A DNA stretch of 64,000 nucleotides from Lonicera japonica (Eukaryota; Streptophyta; Magnoliopsida; Dipsacales; Caprifoliaceae), in NCBI GenBank assembly GCA_021464415.1, contig CM038466.1, positions 53,570,550 through 53,634,549 on the forward strand. Direction: 5' to 3'. The notes under the pieces are model-generated. The model had not been told where the DNA came from. It was given only the letters and a program-made list of their open reading frames with translations, and did no database searches. The translations under genes and the position numbers were made by a program. This document shows, one piece after another, positions 36,307 through 50,107 of this stretch (its first letter is position 1; each line of letters opens with the position of its first letter).

Positions 36307-39300
36307 TTTGTGCTAATTCAAGATAGGATTAAGAGACGATTTGTGGATGTATATATGACGAGTGTTGTGGCTCTATGAGATATTAGGAGTTGTATTTTGT
36401 TATAACATAGTCTAATACACCTGGGTGTTAGAAAAGCTTTGTAAAGAAGGTGAATTTCCCCACCGTCATTTATTTATTTCGAGATACTTTTGTAGTGTTT
36501 AATTAATTTTCAACTTTACAATTGGTTTGTTACAGCTTTCTTGTATTTTGCCTAAAAACAATGTCCTGTGGCTTGACTATCTATCTATCTATTACACGTA
36601 AGTACTGCGAAGAAAGTTATCCATCTCTTCCATTGCATAATAATCATCTTCTTCTCTAGCCGTTTCATTTTTTGCATCTGTTTCAAGCATCGAATTACGT
36701 TTACGTGTTCTCACAATCTTTTCCCCTTTTTGACATACAGGTTCATCAGTTTAGACGTTTTTTTTAATGGATTAATAACTTCCACAGAAAATTGGCGCCT
36801 ACCATAAATAACTAAAAATATAGGTGGCGGTTACAAAGACCTTCTCCAAAGGCTTAGAAAAGAGTCCTACAAGAAGACTAAGATAATAAAGCGACTAAAC
36901 TTGATAAATGAACTAAATATATATAACAAATTTCACTAAACAAGAAAAACAAAAAGATCGAATACAATGTCGAAAAGCAAAACACATACTAAGGCGTCTT
37001 CAAAAAGAAAAACACCTAAAAATTTGAGCTGCGCTAATAATATAGCCTAGCCATGATCGAAATTTCTTTGTCAGAGACGTGTTCTAGCCCGACGATTGGA
37101 GCTCGATACGTTCCTTCTTTCCAATGAAGAATTTTTTTGCGAAACTTTAATCCGGGCTTCAACCCCTTTTCTTAAAAAATAAAATAAAATAAAATAACGA
37201 CCAAGAAAATACGGGGTTTTTACGTTGATGCACAGCCGACCCATTGGAGCAATTTTTAATGGTTTGGATGAAGGAGGCCCACTGCCCACTAAGAAATTCG
37301 ACACAATAGTGTCTTTTATTGAAAAGGTTGGGCTTGGTGAGCTGCCATTTGAAAATGATAGAAAACTTAGGACCCAAAGGTGAAGACTTGGGCCCGTGAG
37401 GAATTGTAGGCCCACACTCCAAATGACTTAAAGTTTTTCTAAAAAAAAAAAAAAAAATCTTTTTGAATGAATTTTTAAAAATGGGTGAACCTAATACAAT
37501 TTATTTTAAAAAAAAATTAAACCAAAATATTTATGTTTCTTTACGGTCACTCCCCAATAATTGTTGCTTCATCCCAATTACTCCCCAAGGTTTGCTTTGT
37601 TATTTATGTTTCTTTACGATTTATCTCTTCAACGATAATGAAAAAGGAACAAATAATTCCGCATATGACACACCCATTATATTTCATTTCATAGATGACG
37701 AATGGGTTTTCTTTTACTATTTATTTTGATTTTTATACATGCCGAGTGAATTTAGGACCTAAATAAGTTTGGCATATTTCAAATAGGGAAAAGGTTGAAT
37801 ATTTTATACTGAGTGATCTTTGGAATTGTTATGATCAATGGAGTGCTTATAGTGGCAGACTTAGGAATTTAGTTAAGGGGACAAAATTCAAAACACGCAA
37901 AAATATATTTAAAGTCATAAATTTTTTGTACAAACATAATACCATTAATAATTATACTTCATACAATTGAAATATCGAATATAAGCAATTATGATGAATT
38001 ACAATAATAAAACGTAAACATAATAACATTAATAATATTATATAATTAATCAAGAAATACAAATAATATTATACAAGTAATCAAGAAATAAATTATACAT
38101 AATACTAAAAAGTTGACAAATGATTGATTTTGGTAGTGTTGAAAAAATGAGTAATTTGGTGAATGGGAAATTGTCACCCTAAATGAGTTCTCAAGGGAAA
38201 AATTAAATGAGAATGGTAAGTTTCATAAGAAAACTTTGTGAAAAAATTTATGAGTTTATAAGTGGTCACCTCTTATGAGTTGTTAAGCATCCAAGAAAAA
38301 TAAGGCATTTTCTCACGCTTATGGAACCTGAAAATGTCAACAATGTTTTGCACCCAATTTCAAGTTCTACACATAACATTATGCTTATGGAGTTGGAGTT
38401 CCAAACTTTTTGGATAGTGGTGAAACCTAAGACAACAATATGTTCCTTGTCTTTGAAATCCTTAATTACTATCAATTCATCCTTCACCCATTTAAGGTTT
38501 CCCCCTTCTATCTTAATAGTTCCATATTTCATAGTTTGCTTTAGTTATGGCCAAACATCATCAATATGACATTTGTATTAAAAAATAAATCAATGAAATG
38601 TTTAACATAGGTTTGCCAAGGTTTCCCCATTCTATTTTGGTATTTAAGGTTTTTGTTAAGATGAGATCATGAGAGAACTTAAGGGTTTTAGGTTCCATTA
38701 TACTTTATTTGATGATGGTTTATTACATAACAATCCCTTTTAGACTTTGTATATATATACACGATGATTGGGTATTGAAAGCTAATGCGTATCACTAAAA
38801 TCTAATAAGAGTACCTTAAGAACTTAGTATGATAGTTTTGATTATTGGTTGCCTTCTTTGGTGTTGAAGGATTATATGTAGAAAGAAAATGTAGTTCTTA
38901 GCATAACTTTTGAAAATGGAATTGGAATAATGATTATACATGTAACTGTTACATACCACTTGTGTGTGTGTGTGCGTGTGTTTTTTTCTTTTTTTAATCA
39001 CTCGTTTGAAAAATTAGCCCCACTTCTCTTTTTGGAATGTCTTAATTGATTGTTTCATTTTTGTTTTTGGATATAATCAATGTATACCATACTTCACAAT
39101 AAGAAATGAGTGTTAGTCTTAATCATTGATTAGTTATAAAGTACCAATGGAAAGTGGGTCAATCTTTTTGAGATGGAAGGATTATTATTTGAGATAGGAC
39201 AAATATTGCTTTGTAGTGTCTTTTGTACTCTCAAACCTACTTTTGTTTTGCTAATGTTAACCATGCACTAAGTACTGTTGTATTTTGTGAGTCTCGGCTT

Positions 39301-39659
39301 TCTAAAATATTGGTATGTCAAACTATCAATGTATGTGAAATTAAAACAATTCTTTTACTTCAATGTACGTGTTCAAGTCTTTATCATCTTTTTTTACAGT
39401 TTATTTTTTTAAGCAATAACTTATAATTCTATTTATTTATTTGATTATAGTTACATAGATAAATTGGAAATTTTTTACTGAAATGTAAAAGGAATTAACA
39501 GAGATAGGAGAATTCCAAATGCATTTTGGATATTTCTCAAAGATATGCTTGGAATGTGACAAGCATATAATTCTACTCAATTTTATATTTTTTATATTAT
39601 AAATATAATTTGATTACTAACTTTTAGTTTTAGCCATATATAAACCTTGCTTTTTCAGA
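36307..39659. other. Intergenic stretch, no gene recognised
   Basis: There is a homopolymer A tract at 37441-37457 and a TG microsatellite near 38959-38980. Several short frames (37071-37415, 38266-38532 minus) have no recognisable domain. A TAGTGGCAGACTTAGGAATTT-like motif near 37853 resembles the end of a non-autonomous DNA element, but no partner was found. Confidence 0.4.
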
Positions 39660-42022
39660 ACTTAACACTTAATTTCCTCTCTCATTGATCAGTGGAACAA
39701 ATCTCTAATTCATTAACCATCTCAAACCCTAGCTAAATACTAACTAGAAACCCTAATAAGTAATCATTCTTGTAAGAAACCTAAAAACTTATTTTTCTGT
39801 CTCTACACTATTTTTTACAAGTTGTACAACAATAGAATAAACTTACATATTTATACAAGTTATAAATAAAAAATAATGGGCTTGGGCCGCATCGCTCTTG
39901 CCGCTTACCAGTATATGACCTTGAACCAATCAATACCGGTATGCCACTTGATAGAAGTCTTCCACCAAAAAAGAACCCACGCATAGCGGCCAGTATGGTC
40001 AAACCATGAATATAGGTACATATCTTACCAACAATAGAGTTAAACCTTTGCTATTATGTACTAGTATGCCTTTTTGGAGAGCAATATTGGTTTGCCCGCC
40101 ACTAGATGATGAGCCAAACACAATAGTCTTCACTTTGGAGAGTCATCTCTAGCCATCCTCGATAGATGCAACTTGACATAAAGCTGTGCATCTCTTTGAA
40201 GGCCATCCCAAAACCTTCAAATACACATCCTTGAGCTTCAACACGAAGTGAGATTTAGAAGATTTGGCAGTGCCTAAACTTCTTCATGGTAAAAGGCTTA
40301 GCGATCATGTCTGCCACATTTTCATCCATGCGTACCTTTTGTAGCTTGACCTTGCAAGAATTAACCCAATCATGTACCCTATGGTACCTCACACTTATGT
40401 GCTTTGTGCGGGCATGGTAAACTTGATTCTTAGCCAAATAAATCATACTTTGACTATCATATTGAAAAAGAATAACATTTTGCTTCATACCCAACTCACT
40501 CACCTAACCCTTCAACCAAACTACTTTATTATTTTGATGCTTCTGTGGATGGCATACTACACCTTTGTCGTAGACAAAGTGCTCATGGCTTATAACATTG
40601 ATATCCATAAAATCGGTCCACCAGCCATAACCAGATGTTGACTTTTTTTAATCAAGATCACATTCATAATCGGAGTATGTGAATCCCGCAACATAATTGT
40701 ACCCATTTTTCTGCTCAAACGCAATACCTATGGACTCGGCACCCTAGAAATACTATAAAACCCATTTCACAACTTTTCATTGCTTTTTACCCCCCATTCG
40801 ACATGTATCTACTAACCATTTCAACCATCTGAGCTAAATTCAGCTTTATACAGACCATGGCATACACAAAACATCCTACCGCACTAACATGCGATGCTTT
40901 CAACATTGCAACGTAATCATCAAGTGAGAAAAGAAACTACTTTATAGACATGGAAAAATATGAAGCTAATGGAGTAGACACATGTTTTGTACTCGACATA
41001 TCAAATTTCTCAAGAACATGAGAAATATACCTCTTTTGTGAAACCACAACTTCCAATTTTTCCTACATCTCCGAATCCCCATACTAAGGATCTTTTGTGC
41101 AGTGCCAAGATCTTTCATATCAAATTGCCGACCCAATTCCCGTTTGAGCTCTTTAACCTTTGATATGTCACGACATGCTACAAACATATTGTCCACGAAA
41201 TGCAACCCCGAAATGAATGAGCTATTATAAAAATTCTAAACATATGCACAATGATCACCACTAGCGACTACTTAAGCCTATATAAGGACTTTCCAATGCA
41301 AAAACTTATTTACCTGACCAACATACTTTTCCTTACCTACTTCCTTGAACACCTCTAATATCACTTGTTGTGCATTTAAGAGAAATTAACTTAGTTTCGA
41401 ACCACAGTTATAACCTAATAAACTTTTTTTTGGTAGTTCCTAAGAACACTAGGCGGGCAAGATTTCAACTAGCAATAAGATAAATCAATAAATAAAGCAG
41501 ACAATAAATAAACAATAAAAAAATTAAGAAAACAAACCAGGACGTAACATGGATACCAAACTGGGTCTTCCATGTAAAAGGGAAAAACTTTATTAATGAA
41601 GATAAATTCTGAATTTGGCACTTAATTACCACTATCCCTGATCAATGAAATAAACATTCAATTGATCTAACTCTTTCAAACCTAGCTAAACCATACCTAG
41701 AAACCCTTAGAAGAAATCCTCTTCTAAGAAATCCAAAACCCTAGTTTTCTCTTTCTACACTTTGTTATACAAGTTGTACAAGAATAGAATAAACTTATCC
41801 AATTATACAAGTGAAAAAGATAAAATAATGGGCTTGGGCTACATTGCTACTACCGTATATCGATATGACCTTGAATTAATCTATACTGGTACGCTACTTG
41901 ATAAAGCTCATTCGTTGAAAAAGAACCCACATGTACCAATATGGCCAAACCACCGATACTGGTACGCAGCTTGCGAGTACTAGTGTTGAACATCTCTCAC
42001 TCTGTATACCGGTATGCCTCTT
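39660..42022 (-). mobile_element. Ty1/copia retrotransposon remnant (F)
   Basis: Two direct repeats of about 400 bp (39660-40085 and 41625-42022) share segments such as ATAATGGGCTTGGGC and look like diverged LTRs. Between them, on the minus strand, are copia reverse transcriptase and RNase H remnants in the correct order. Most of the internal region (gag, protease, integrase) is missing. LTR boundaries and target duplication could not be fixed. Confidence 0.65.
40255..41205 (-). pseudogene. Copia reverse transcriptase and RNase H remnant
   Basis: 41205-40966 encodes HFVDNMFVACRDISKVKELK and then GRQFDMKDLGTAQKIL, the Y-V-D-D box region of copia reverse transcriptase, with the final D changed to N. 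40503-40255 encodes FQYDSQSMIYLAKNQVYHAR and then TKHISVRYH, the C-terminal part of copia RNase H. Stops separate the two. The protein would be inactive. Confidence 0.8.
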
Positions 42023-42039
42023 TGGAGCACATCACTGTA

Positions 42040-43683
42040 GTAGCTTATTTTGATATTGGAGCTGCATGTACAGTTATCAACCCATATATCTTGCCAAAAA
42101 ACCACTAAAATAAGTGTTTTCAAGGATTCAAAGCTGCTAATGGTTAGACGTTTATTGTTGAATAGATCAGCAAGCCGATATACATCCAGCTTTTCTTAGG
42201 ATTTGTTCTCTGCCATCAAGCTTATGGAACAAAGTTGCCAGCCAATGACCTTTTTGTTAAATTTAACTTGATTCACCAAATCTGAAACCTTCATTAGTCA
42301 AAAGAATGTTTGAATTATAAGAACTACCACCTACCATGGACCTCAGTTCCAAATTTCTACCTTGTTCAACCATTTCATATAGCTACTGTTAAAACTCCAA
42401 CCACTCTACCAATATTCATTGACAATATAAAGCAAGATATCATTGCTATCTCTTGTGCTGAATCCCATTATGAGTTTCTCCAAAAAATTTCCAATCCTCT
42501 TTAGCAAAACCCATACTTCTTCATTTATCCCCTCTTCAAGAAAAATGAAGACGTTAATTTCACCAAAGCCAGTCATTCAGGAATGAACCCAGATCAGTAT
42601 TCCCTCGCCATTAAAGAACTTGACTCTTTGAAAAATCAGTGTTTAATTAAATCTACTTCCTCTCCATAGGCTTATGAAGCATTTCATGTTAACAAGCGTT
42701 CATGACAAATTAGAAGAAAACTGAGACTCGTCATTAATTATCAATCGTTGAATCAGTTTCTTTCTAATGACAAGTTCCCCTTCCCTTAAAATAAGTCAAT
42801 CTTCCAACACCTCTCAAATGCAAAGGTTTTTTCCAACTTTGATCTCAAAGTAAGATTTTGGCAGTTAGGAATTCACCTATTAGATAAACCCAAAATAGCA
42901 TTTTGCATTCCAAAGCACCATTTCCAATGGACTGTAATGCTTTTTGGATTGAAAAATGCTCCTTATTACTTCCAAAAATCCATGATCAAGATATTCCAAT
43001 CTTTGTTTACGAATTCCCTCATCTACAAAGATGATATCATTCTCTATTCCCCAGATGAAGCCTTGTAATCCCACCTTCTCACCCAATTCCACTCAATTAT
43101 CAAATAGTATGGAGTCATGCATTCAAAGAAGAAAATGCTTATCGCTTAGAAGAAAATTAATTTTCTAAGAATGACAACTTGTGATAGAAAGTATCAACTC
43201 CAGCTACATGTTTCCCAAGAATTACTGAAGTTTTTTGATGTCCTTACCTCAGTGAAGCAAATTCAGCAATTCCTTGGTCTCGTAAATTACATGGCAGATT
43301 TCATCACAAAAGTTTGCACTCATATTGCTCCATTGTCAACCATCCTCCAAAAGAACCCCTTTCCATAGAGTAATATTCATTCGAACTTAGTTAAAGCTCT
43401 CAAAGCCTTCACTTCAGAACTCCCACCATTATAGATTCCTTCAGATAAAAAAAGAGAGTTCTCTAGACAGACGTAATTGATGAATATTGGGCAGCCATTC
43501 TCTTAGAAGAAAATAATTTTAAAAGAAGTGTTTGTGGATACAAAAGTGTAAAGTTCAAACTAATTAAAGCTCATTACCATTCAACATTCAAAGAAATTTT
43601 TGCTGTTAAATGAGGAATTGAAAAGTTCCAATTTCAACTCATAGATCACAAGTTTCTTGTTCAAATCGACATGTCCTCGTTTC
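42040..43683 (+). pseudogene. Endogenous pararetrovirus polyprotein remnant, protease to RNase H
   Basis: Motifs appear in caulimovirid order. A protease-like FDIGAACTVINPYILP lies at about 42050-42100. Reverse transcriptase follows with LRLVINYQSLNQFLSNDKFP (about 42725), SNFDLKVRFWQLGIH, FGLKNAPYYFQKSM and a Y-x-D-D-like IYKDDIILYS (about 43022-43050). An RNase H-like stretch reaches the edge of element D. Numerous stops and frameshifts are present. The gapless RT block and the movement protein nearby (56640-57300) point to Caulimoviridae, perhaps the florendovirus group, rather than an LTR retrotransposon. Such integrants are ancient and inactive. The frame is cut at 43683 by D and resumes at 55421. 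Confidence 0.75.
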
Positions 43684-44639
43684 TGATGGTGTCAAAATTT
43701 AAAAGTAGATAATTAACCAATCAATAAGTAAATATCGATAAATAAAAATAAATGAGACTCAATGATGAACGCATGACATTTTTTATTAAGGTAGGTTTCC
43801 CCGGTAGCGCTTATGCTAGTCCGGCAGTACGTCCTCCTTTCGTGTGTGCTTGCTTTGTATTAGTCCAAAGCAATAAATTTTAGTGATAATACAAGCTACA
43901 AATCTCTTTCTATAATTTTCTTAATTCTATTTATAAGTATAGAATTAGGATTACCAATATCTCTCTCTATAATTTTCTTAATTCTATTTATAAGTATATA
44001 ATTAGGATTACAAATATTTCAAGAAGATGAATAAAATATATAGGAGAGAAAGTGTATATTTTGGGTGAGAAGAATTGTGTGTTTTTCTTGTCTTGGCTTA
44101 TTTTTTTGTGTTGTATGTTTTTGGTGTTTGTTTTGGTGTGTTGAATGAATGAATGAGGGGAGGTATTTATAGGTAAATGTAGAATGGTAAAAAAGCAATT
44201 TTAATAAAAATGAGGGGCAAAAAGGTAATTTGGTAAAAGTGAGGAATATTATGGAGTGAAATATTTATTTAAAAAAAAGTGAGAAATATTATGGAGTGAA
44301 ATATTTATTTAAAGAAAAGTGATGAATAATATGGAGTGGAATATTTATTTAAAGAAAAGTGGCGAATAATATAGAGTGGGATATTTATTTAAAGAAAAGT
44401 GAGGAATGGAGTGAAATATTTATTTAAAGAAAGTGTAGAATATTATGGAGAGAAATATTTATTTAAAGAAAAGTGATGAATATTATGGAATGAAATATTT
44501 ATTTAAAGAAAAGTGAGGAATGGAGTGAAATATTTATTTAAAGAAAGTGTAAAATATTATGAAGATAAATATTTATTTAAAGAAAGTGTAGAATATTAAC
44601 TTTGCAGGCCAATGGTAAAATTATTTTTTTACCCCATCA
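43684..44639 (-). repeat. Left (3') LTR of element D
   Basis: 956 bp, TGATGGTGTC...ACCCCATCA on the plus strand. The portion 44215-44600 consists of about nine tandem copies of a unit near 40 bp (GTGAGGAATATTATGGAGTG plus AAATATTTATTTAAAGAAAA). Confidence 0.8.
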
Positions 44640-45394
44640 ATTGCCCCTATCATTTATTTTTATGCTGAAAGCTGAATGTGAAGGATAAAATATTTTTGTC
44701 GGTTAAGTGGTCCGGTTCAAAGCTAAGGTGTGAGAGCGGGTACTTGTCAAGAAAGATAATCATGGAGAGAGTTCGAGTAATCGACGTGTAAGGTTTCGTT
44801 AACCTTTGACCATAAGTTAGTGGAGCTCGAAACATTAATGTGTAAAGCTAGCTAGACTTTGATCATTAGTCTTAGAGTTTCAGAACATCATTGTGTAAGG
44901 CTGGCTAGACGTTGATCTCGAGTCTTTGTTCAAGGAAGTTAGATCTCGGATGCTAGTCATTGAGCTAGAAACATCAATATGTAAATCTCGTTAGATATTT
45001 GATGTAAGTCGTAGAGCTTGAAACATTAATATGTAAAGCTCACTGTAACTTTGGTCATAAATCGTTTGATTCTATTCGGGCCTTTTTCAACTCTTTATTT
45101 TATATATACATATATATGTATAAATAGAAATATATATATATGTATTTTGACACCTTTTTTCCTCGACGCCTGCTTTTGTTGTCAGCCCCTTTTCAACGTG
45201 ATTTTCCCTCGAGATTATCCCTATCGGAGGCTCTCCCTCTCCCCTTTTCAGACAGCTTTTCCTTTTTTTCCAAACTCAAAATTCGTACTCTTATCCCTTC
45301 TCCCTCTTTATCTTCCTCGAGACCCAATCCATTTCTTCCAAAGCCATTTTTCTCTTTTGTAATACAATTTCTCTTACAAAAGTAAACCGAAATA

Positions 45395-45769
45395 ATGTCG
45401 AACACTCACCGTTTTGCAGGTCCTCCATGCGTAGCTTGTGCTTATAGCCACAAGAGATGTCCTCTATTTTGCGAATATGCTAAAAAAATTTCAAATGTGA
45501 TTGATCGTCAGGATTATCATACAATCTTCATTGTTTTTGGGGTAAGGAACGTTGCATCTTTTTTGCAAGATATCCCCGAAGACCAACATCTTGAGACTCC
45601 CAGTTCATAGTTCATTCTTCTTGAAGCCACGGCGAGAATCGAGAATCTCACCAAAGGCTGTACTACTCTCCTTGCTTGGAAGAGTCTTGAACATAAGCAC
45701 GTGGAAGAGCATTACAGGCACGGAGTGACAGCATTAGAGGCTCGATTAGAAAGAGTCATCCTGCGTTAA
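45395..45769 (+). pseudogene. LOB-domain (LBD/AS2)-like reading frame inside element D
   Basis: The frame starts MSNTHRFAGPPCVACAYSHK and has the CX2CX6CX3C block that defines plant LOB-domain transcription factors (PCVACAYSHKRCPLFCEYA). A GAS-like block follows, FGVRNVASFLQDIPEDQ. After an in-frame TAG at 45608-45610 the same frame goes on with LLEATARIENLTKGCTTLLA, matching the end of the LOB domain where a coiled coil normally starts. It stops at 45767-45769. A shifted frame continues the C-terminal region to about 46260 (FLSQSSLADFVAEF). No intron interrupts it. It is antisense to D. LBD proteins are DNA-binding regulators; this copy carries a nonsense codon and a frameshift, so activity is unlikely. 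Confidence 0.72.
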
Positions 45770-46398
45770 CCCGTTATGCTCCTTTGCTCTTCCTGGAGGT
45801 TCCTCGAGGTTCCCTTCGTCGGTAGAAAATAACGAGCCTGATGTTATTCCGACTATAGTGAATCTTCCCGAACCTGTTCCCGAAAATTTTTTAAGGCTCC
45901 TTATGTCAGAAGAGGGTGTACAGGATATCCTTTCGACTACTACGAATCTTATAGAAAATGGGGCTCTTCCGACTTAAGTGGATTTGCTGTCATTTCTGAA
46001 TCTGTCCTATTACGAGGCTGCCTCGGGCGCTCATCACCAGGCTAACTTGGATGCCTATCACTAGGCTGCCTCGGACGATTTTTTATCTCAATCTTCGCTA
46101 GCTGATTTTGTTGCGGAGTTTACCAAACCAACGAGCCTTGACTGGGCGACTTTAGGGGATAAAAGACATGATTTTTCAGATTATTCTTCTTCTGATTTCA
46201 GTACTATTTTGAATTTTGGTACTGGTGATCTTCGGATTCTTCAGCCTTTTTTAAGTGACTAGATAATGTGCTTCTCTAGTGAGGGCTTTGTACAAACGTT
46301 CCAAAGATATTCCACTTGTGATTGTTTAAAGCATGGCCCTTCTATATGGTGATAATTTTTTTTATCAAAATTCTTGGTTTTTTTAAAAGGAAAATTTG

Positions 46399-46680
46399 TT
46401 CTTTTTGCCTAAGTCTTGAGTGGAGTCATGCCCCCTTCTGACTTAAGCAAATTCTAACAATTTTCTCATTTAAGTCCTTGGTTTCTTAAAAGAAAAATTT
46501 GTTCTTTTTGGCTAAGTCATGAGTAGAGTCATGCTCCCTTCTAATTTAGGCAAATTCTGACAATTTTCTCATTTAAGTCCTTGGTTTCTTAAAAGGAAAC
46601 TTTGTTCTTTTTGGCTAAGTCTTGAATAAAGTCATGCCCCCTTCTGACTTAGGCAAAGTATGACAATTTTCTCATTTATT
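46399..46680. repeat. 103-bp tandem repeat in element D
   Basis: About 2.7 copies start at 46399, 46502 and 46605, each beginning TTCTTTTTGGCTAAGTC and containing GACAATTTTCTCATTTAAGT. Confidence 0.8.
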
Positions 46681-46934
46681 ACCAGGGAACGTCAAAATTT
46701 TAGTCTCTAAACTAGTGGTGTAGCAGTAGATGATCATTCTCAGCCAGATCTCTTTAGGTTGGGGTGGTCCTGCGGTTGTCTGACGGACTTCAAAATCACA
46801 TTTAGCTTTGGGAAAATTTGATATCGCCAAAAATTTCTTTAATTTCTTTTTTGTGGTTTATCGGACGAACTTGATAAAAGTTACATTCAATTGTAATAAT
46901 TTTTTTTAAAGCTCGTCGATTTTACCTGTAGAAT

Positions 46935-47325
46935 TTTTCCATTTTTTGTTGCAGCAACTTTGTATAGCCGTTTTGAACTCCGAGATGGCCAAATTTGAAG
47001 AAAGTTTGAACTGAAAAGTTGTAACTCCTGAAATTTTCTTCAAAATGGACTCCAAAATTGCATAATTTGAAATTTTGAGCAAGAAGTTATGTGCCCGAGA
47101 ATATTGAGCTATCCTAAGCCAGCAGAATTTTTGCCTTTTTCGTTTCAGAAAGTTTGTATCTTAGTTTTGAACCCCGAGATGGCCGAATTTGAAAAAGGCT
47201 TAAACTGAAAAGTTGTAGCTCTTGAAATTTTCTATAAAATGACTCAAGAATAACATAATTTGGGGTTCTGAGCAATAAGTTATGCACCCTGAGAATATTA
47301 AGCTACATTGGCCTGCGGGATTTGG
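46935..47325. repeat. About 184-bp tandem duplication in element D
   Basis: Two diverged copies share segments such as GAGATGGCC(A/G)AATTTGAA and TGAACTGAAAAGTTGTA, close to the primer-site end of the element. Confidence 0.7.
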
Positions 47326-47407
47326 AGTTTTTGTACCGAAAATTCACTTGTAATTTCTAAAGAATGAGAGCTTTAGAGAGCTTATCGTTCTCACAGACGG
47401 CGCTAAC

Positions 47408-47459
47408 TAATGGTGTCAAAATCTAGAAGTAGATAATTAACCAATCAATATGTGAATAT
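47408..47459 (-). repeat. Right (5') LTR of element D, inner fragment
   Basis: TAATGGTGTCAAAATCTAGA (first G of TGATGG changed to A) matches 43684 on. The LTR is cut at 47459 by element C and resumes at 54654. Confidence 0.8.
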
Positions 47460-49127
47460 TGACGCAACTTAAATAATGCGCTTTGATATAGCCCAAGTGC
47501 AAGCTTGTCAAGTTGTAATATAGTCTCGGAAGTCCGAGTGTCGAACCTCAGGGATAAGTGAAAAGGGATGGAATGGATTACGGATTAAGTGGTTTTTAGA
47601 TTTTGTGAGTTGGATTTGTTGTAAAACAACAGAAATGTAAAACGGTTTGAAAATTAATAAGAAAGCACTAAGGCACTAAGAGTGGAGGTTAGTTACAATT
47701 TAAACGACGGTGATCGATAGCTCATACAAAGATTTCAACACATGGTTTCTCAAAATATGGGGAATGTTGGTGTATCTCTCAATAGCATAGGGTGCGACGC
47801 TAGGCGACTAATTCCCGGATTAAAGCTATGTCAAGAAAGAGACAAACGACATTCCACCAAAGACGAGGTTATCATTCCTACCTCTTAGCTACGGGTGTGA
47901 AGCAAGGCAACCCATTCCCGATGAAGCTAATCCGAGATAGATATGACAAATTCATCATAAAAGGATTTAACATAAAGCAAGTGTATGTAATCTCATGGTT
48001 TAAAGAATGAAAATTAGAAAGCGAATCCTAACAATGAAACGGAATGAAGTTTATGGGGTAAATTAGTCAACTCATCATTTATCACATATGGTAGAAAATA
48101 AAGAGTCTAAGTATCACATAAAGTGTAAGAAGCACTCAATATATCAATAAATGAATCAAAGATAAGCTAAACAAATTTATAATCCATCTATGGAGTTTTA
48201 AGAACTATTCATAAATTCTATGAAGAGGGAAAAACTCCATGGATGGGGGAAAGAGACCACAAGCTTTCTAGAACCATATACATATGTGGTATGTTCATTA
48301 ACAACCAAGCACTAAATATACAAGGCATATAAAGTCTTAATTTAATATGAAAATACCTAGAAAGCTTGAAAATGGTAGATATGATGAAAAAGAAAAGGAT
48401 TCACAAATATTTATCAAACTTTAAACATGGCTTGGGCCATTAACCACCGAAAATCATATCGCAATCAACCTCCGTAACCTTAGTAATAGACTACTCCATA
48501 ATAGATGCAAAAACAAATATTATAGATGAAGAAATCATTCTTACAAATTAAAACACTTACAAGGGAAAATGAAGAATAATGAACAAGAGCTCTCCCTTCT
48601 CTCTACAACTTGTAAATGTGCAAAACTAGATAATGATCTATATTCCATCTCCCTAGACTAAACAATAGCTAAAGGAGTATTTAAATTAATAAACTATCCA
48701 AGGGAAAATATCTAGGAACAAGTTTCCCCAAAATAAGGCTAAAAGCAAAAGATAGTTGGTGCACTCGCGGGGCCATGATCGATCATGGCTTCGCCCATGA
48801 TCGATCATGGGTGTCTTCTGCCAGAAATTTTGCAAGCCATGATCAATCATGGCTTTGCCCATGATCAATCATTGGTCTGGAACTTGCTCACTCAGCACTT
48901 TGCAAGGCTCCGAGCTCACTCTTGATCAATCTATGCAACACCATTGTACTCCAATCCTACAAACATATGGAATACAACAAAAATACACCACTTGGGGTAA
49001 TGTTAGATACAAAACTCGCTAAGGCACTAATCTTGAGATAAGTGGATAATTAGGCAGAATTAAAGCAACAAACGCGTCAAGCGACTCTGGGAAGGAGCTT
49101 AGACATGTCAATATTATGCATTTATCA
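47460..49127 (-). repeat. 3' LTR of element C
   Basis: 1668 bp, TGACGCAACTT...GCATTTATCA on the plus strand. It has four palindromic boxes near 48774-48873, two of them degenerate (GATCAATC), against three in the partner LTR. Confidence 0.92.
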
Positions 49128-50107
49128 ACTCCCCTCAACTTATCTCTTGCTAGTCCCTTAGCAAGACAAAAAAATATAATTTACAAAAAAATGTTAACTT
49201 CTAAGTTCCCAAAGAAGACGAGTTACATCTCGTGAAGGTTTTCAGAAATGATACCTACAAACATCAGAAGTTTGATCATGATGAACGATGAGAATGAAGA
49301 TTCAAGTTTCAATTTGCAAAGCAAGACGCATTACTATCAATTTTCCAGAACGATGGATATTTGAATGATCATCTAATTCGCCTATCTCCTTTAGAACACA
49401 ATCCCATATTCTCCATTACTCACATACTAGACTTCGATTCAAACAATTCAATATAAACACAAAGAGTCATAATCATTCAAGAAGGAAGAGAGAACTTTTT
49501 CAAAAATAAAAGCTCAAAGATTTATCAATTATAAGCACTTTCTTTATCTTTTCTTGGAAATTCTGCTAAATTAGATTAGGGCGGTTTTCATCTCTATAGG
49601 GGGCAGCGGTCTCACTTATCGAATTTTCTCATTACTGCTCATTCATTGGAGCTTGAAGGAAGCTATTCACCCTTTCCCATATGGTAACCTTTACCCATCC
49701 GTAATATTAGACAAAGAGACTTAAGATTTAGTCAAGTGAAGCTTTAAGTCAATATTAGGATAGAAGTCATCCAAGTTATCAAAGTGCTATGCTTTTGTCC
49801 TCTCATTAGAGGATCTTTTCGAAAGAGCTTTCATTATTTTTGGACAAAAATTCCTCTTCTCTCAATGAAAATAAATCTAAGGGTTATTACCGAATTTGAA
49901 ACAACCGAAGCAATCTAGCATGTGGAACAAGAGAATATAACGGGATATGAGACTAAGTGGAGCAAGGCAATTTAGATTATCATTCAAATTCCTACCTAAA
50001 TCAAAGAATTCAAGCCAAAAGCTAATGAAACAATAGTCTTCATCGAACAAAATATCAATCAATCATCAATTTTCAAACTTCACAAAAAAAAAATTATAAC
50101 AAAAGTT

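Noticed and set aside
38266..38532. Minus-strand 88-codon frame (MKYGTIKIEGGNLKWVKDEL)
   Set aside because: No recognisable domain, no supporting exon or splice context; left unannotated.
47828..48010. A 60-codon frame repeated at 53370-53552 (QTTFHQRRGYHSYLLATGVK)
   Set aside because: Shadow frame in the C LTRs; it corresponds to non-coding LTR sequence in A and B, where it is broken.
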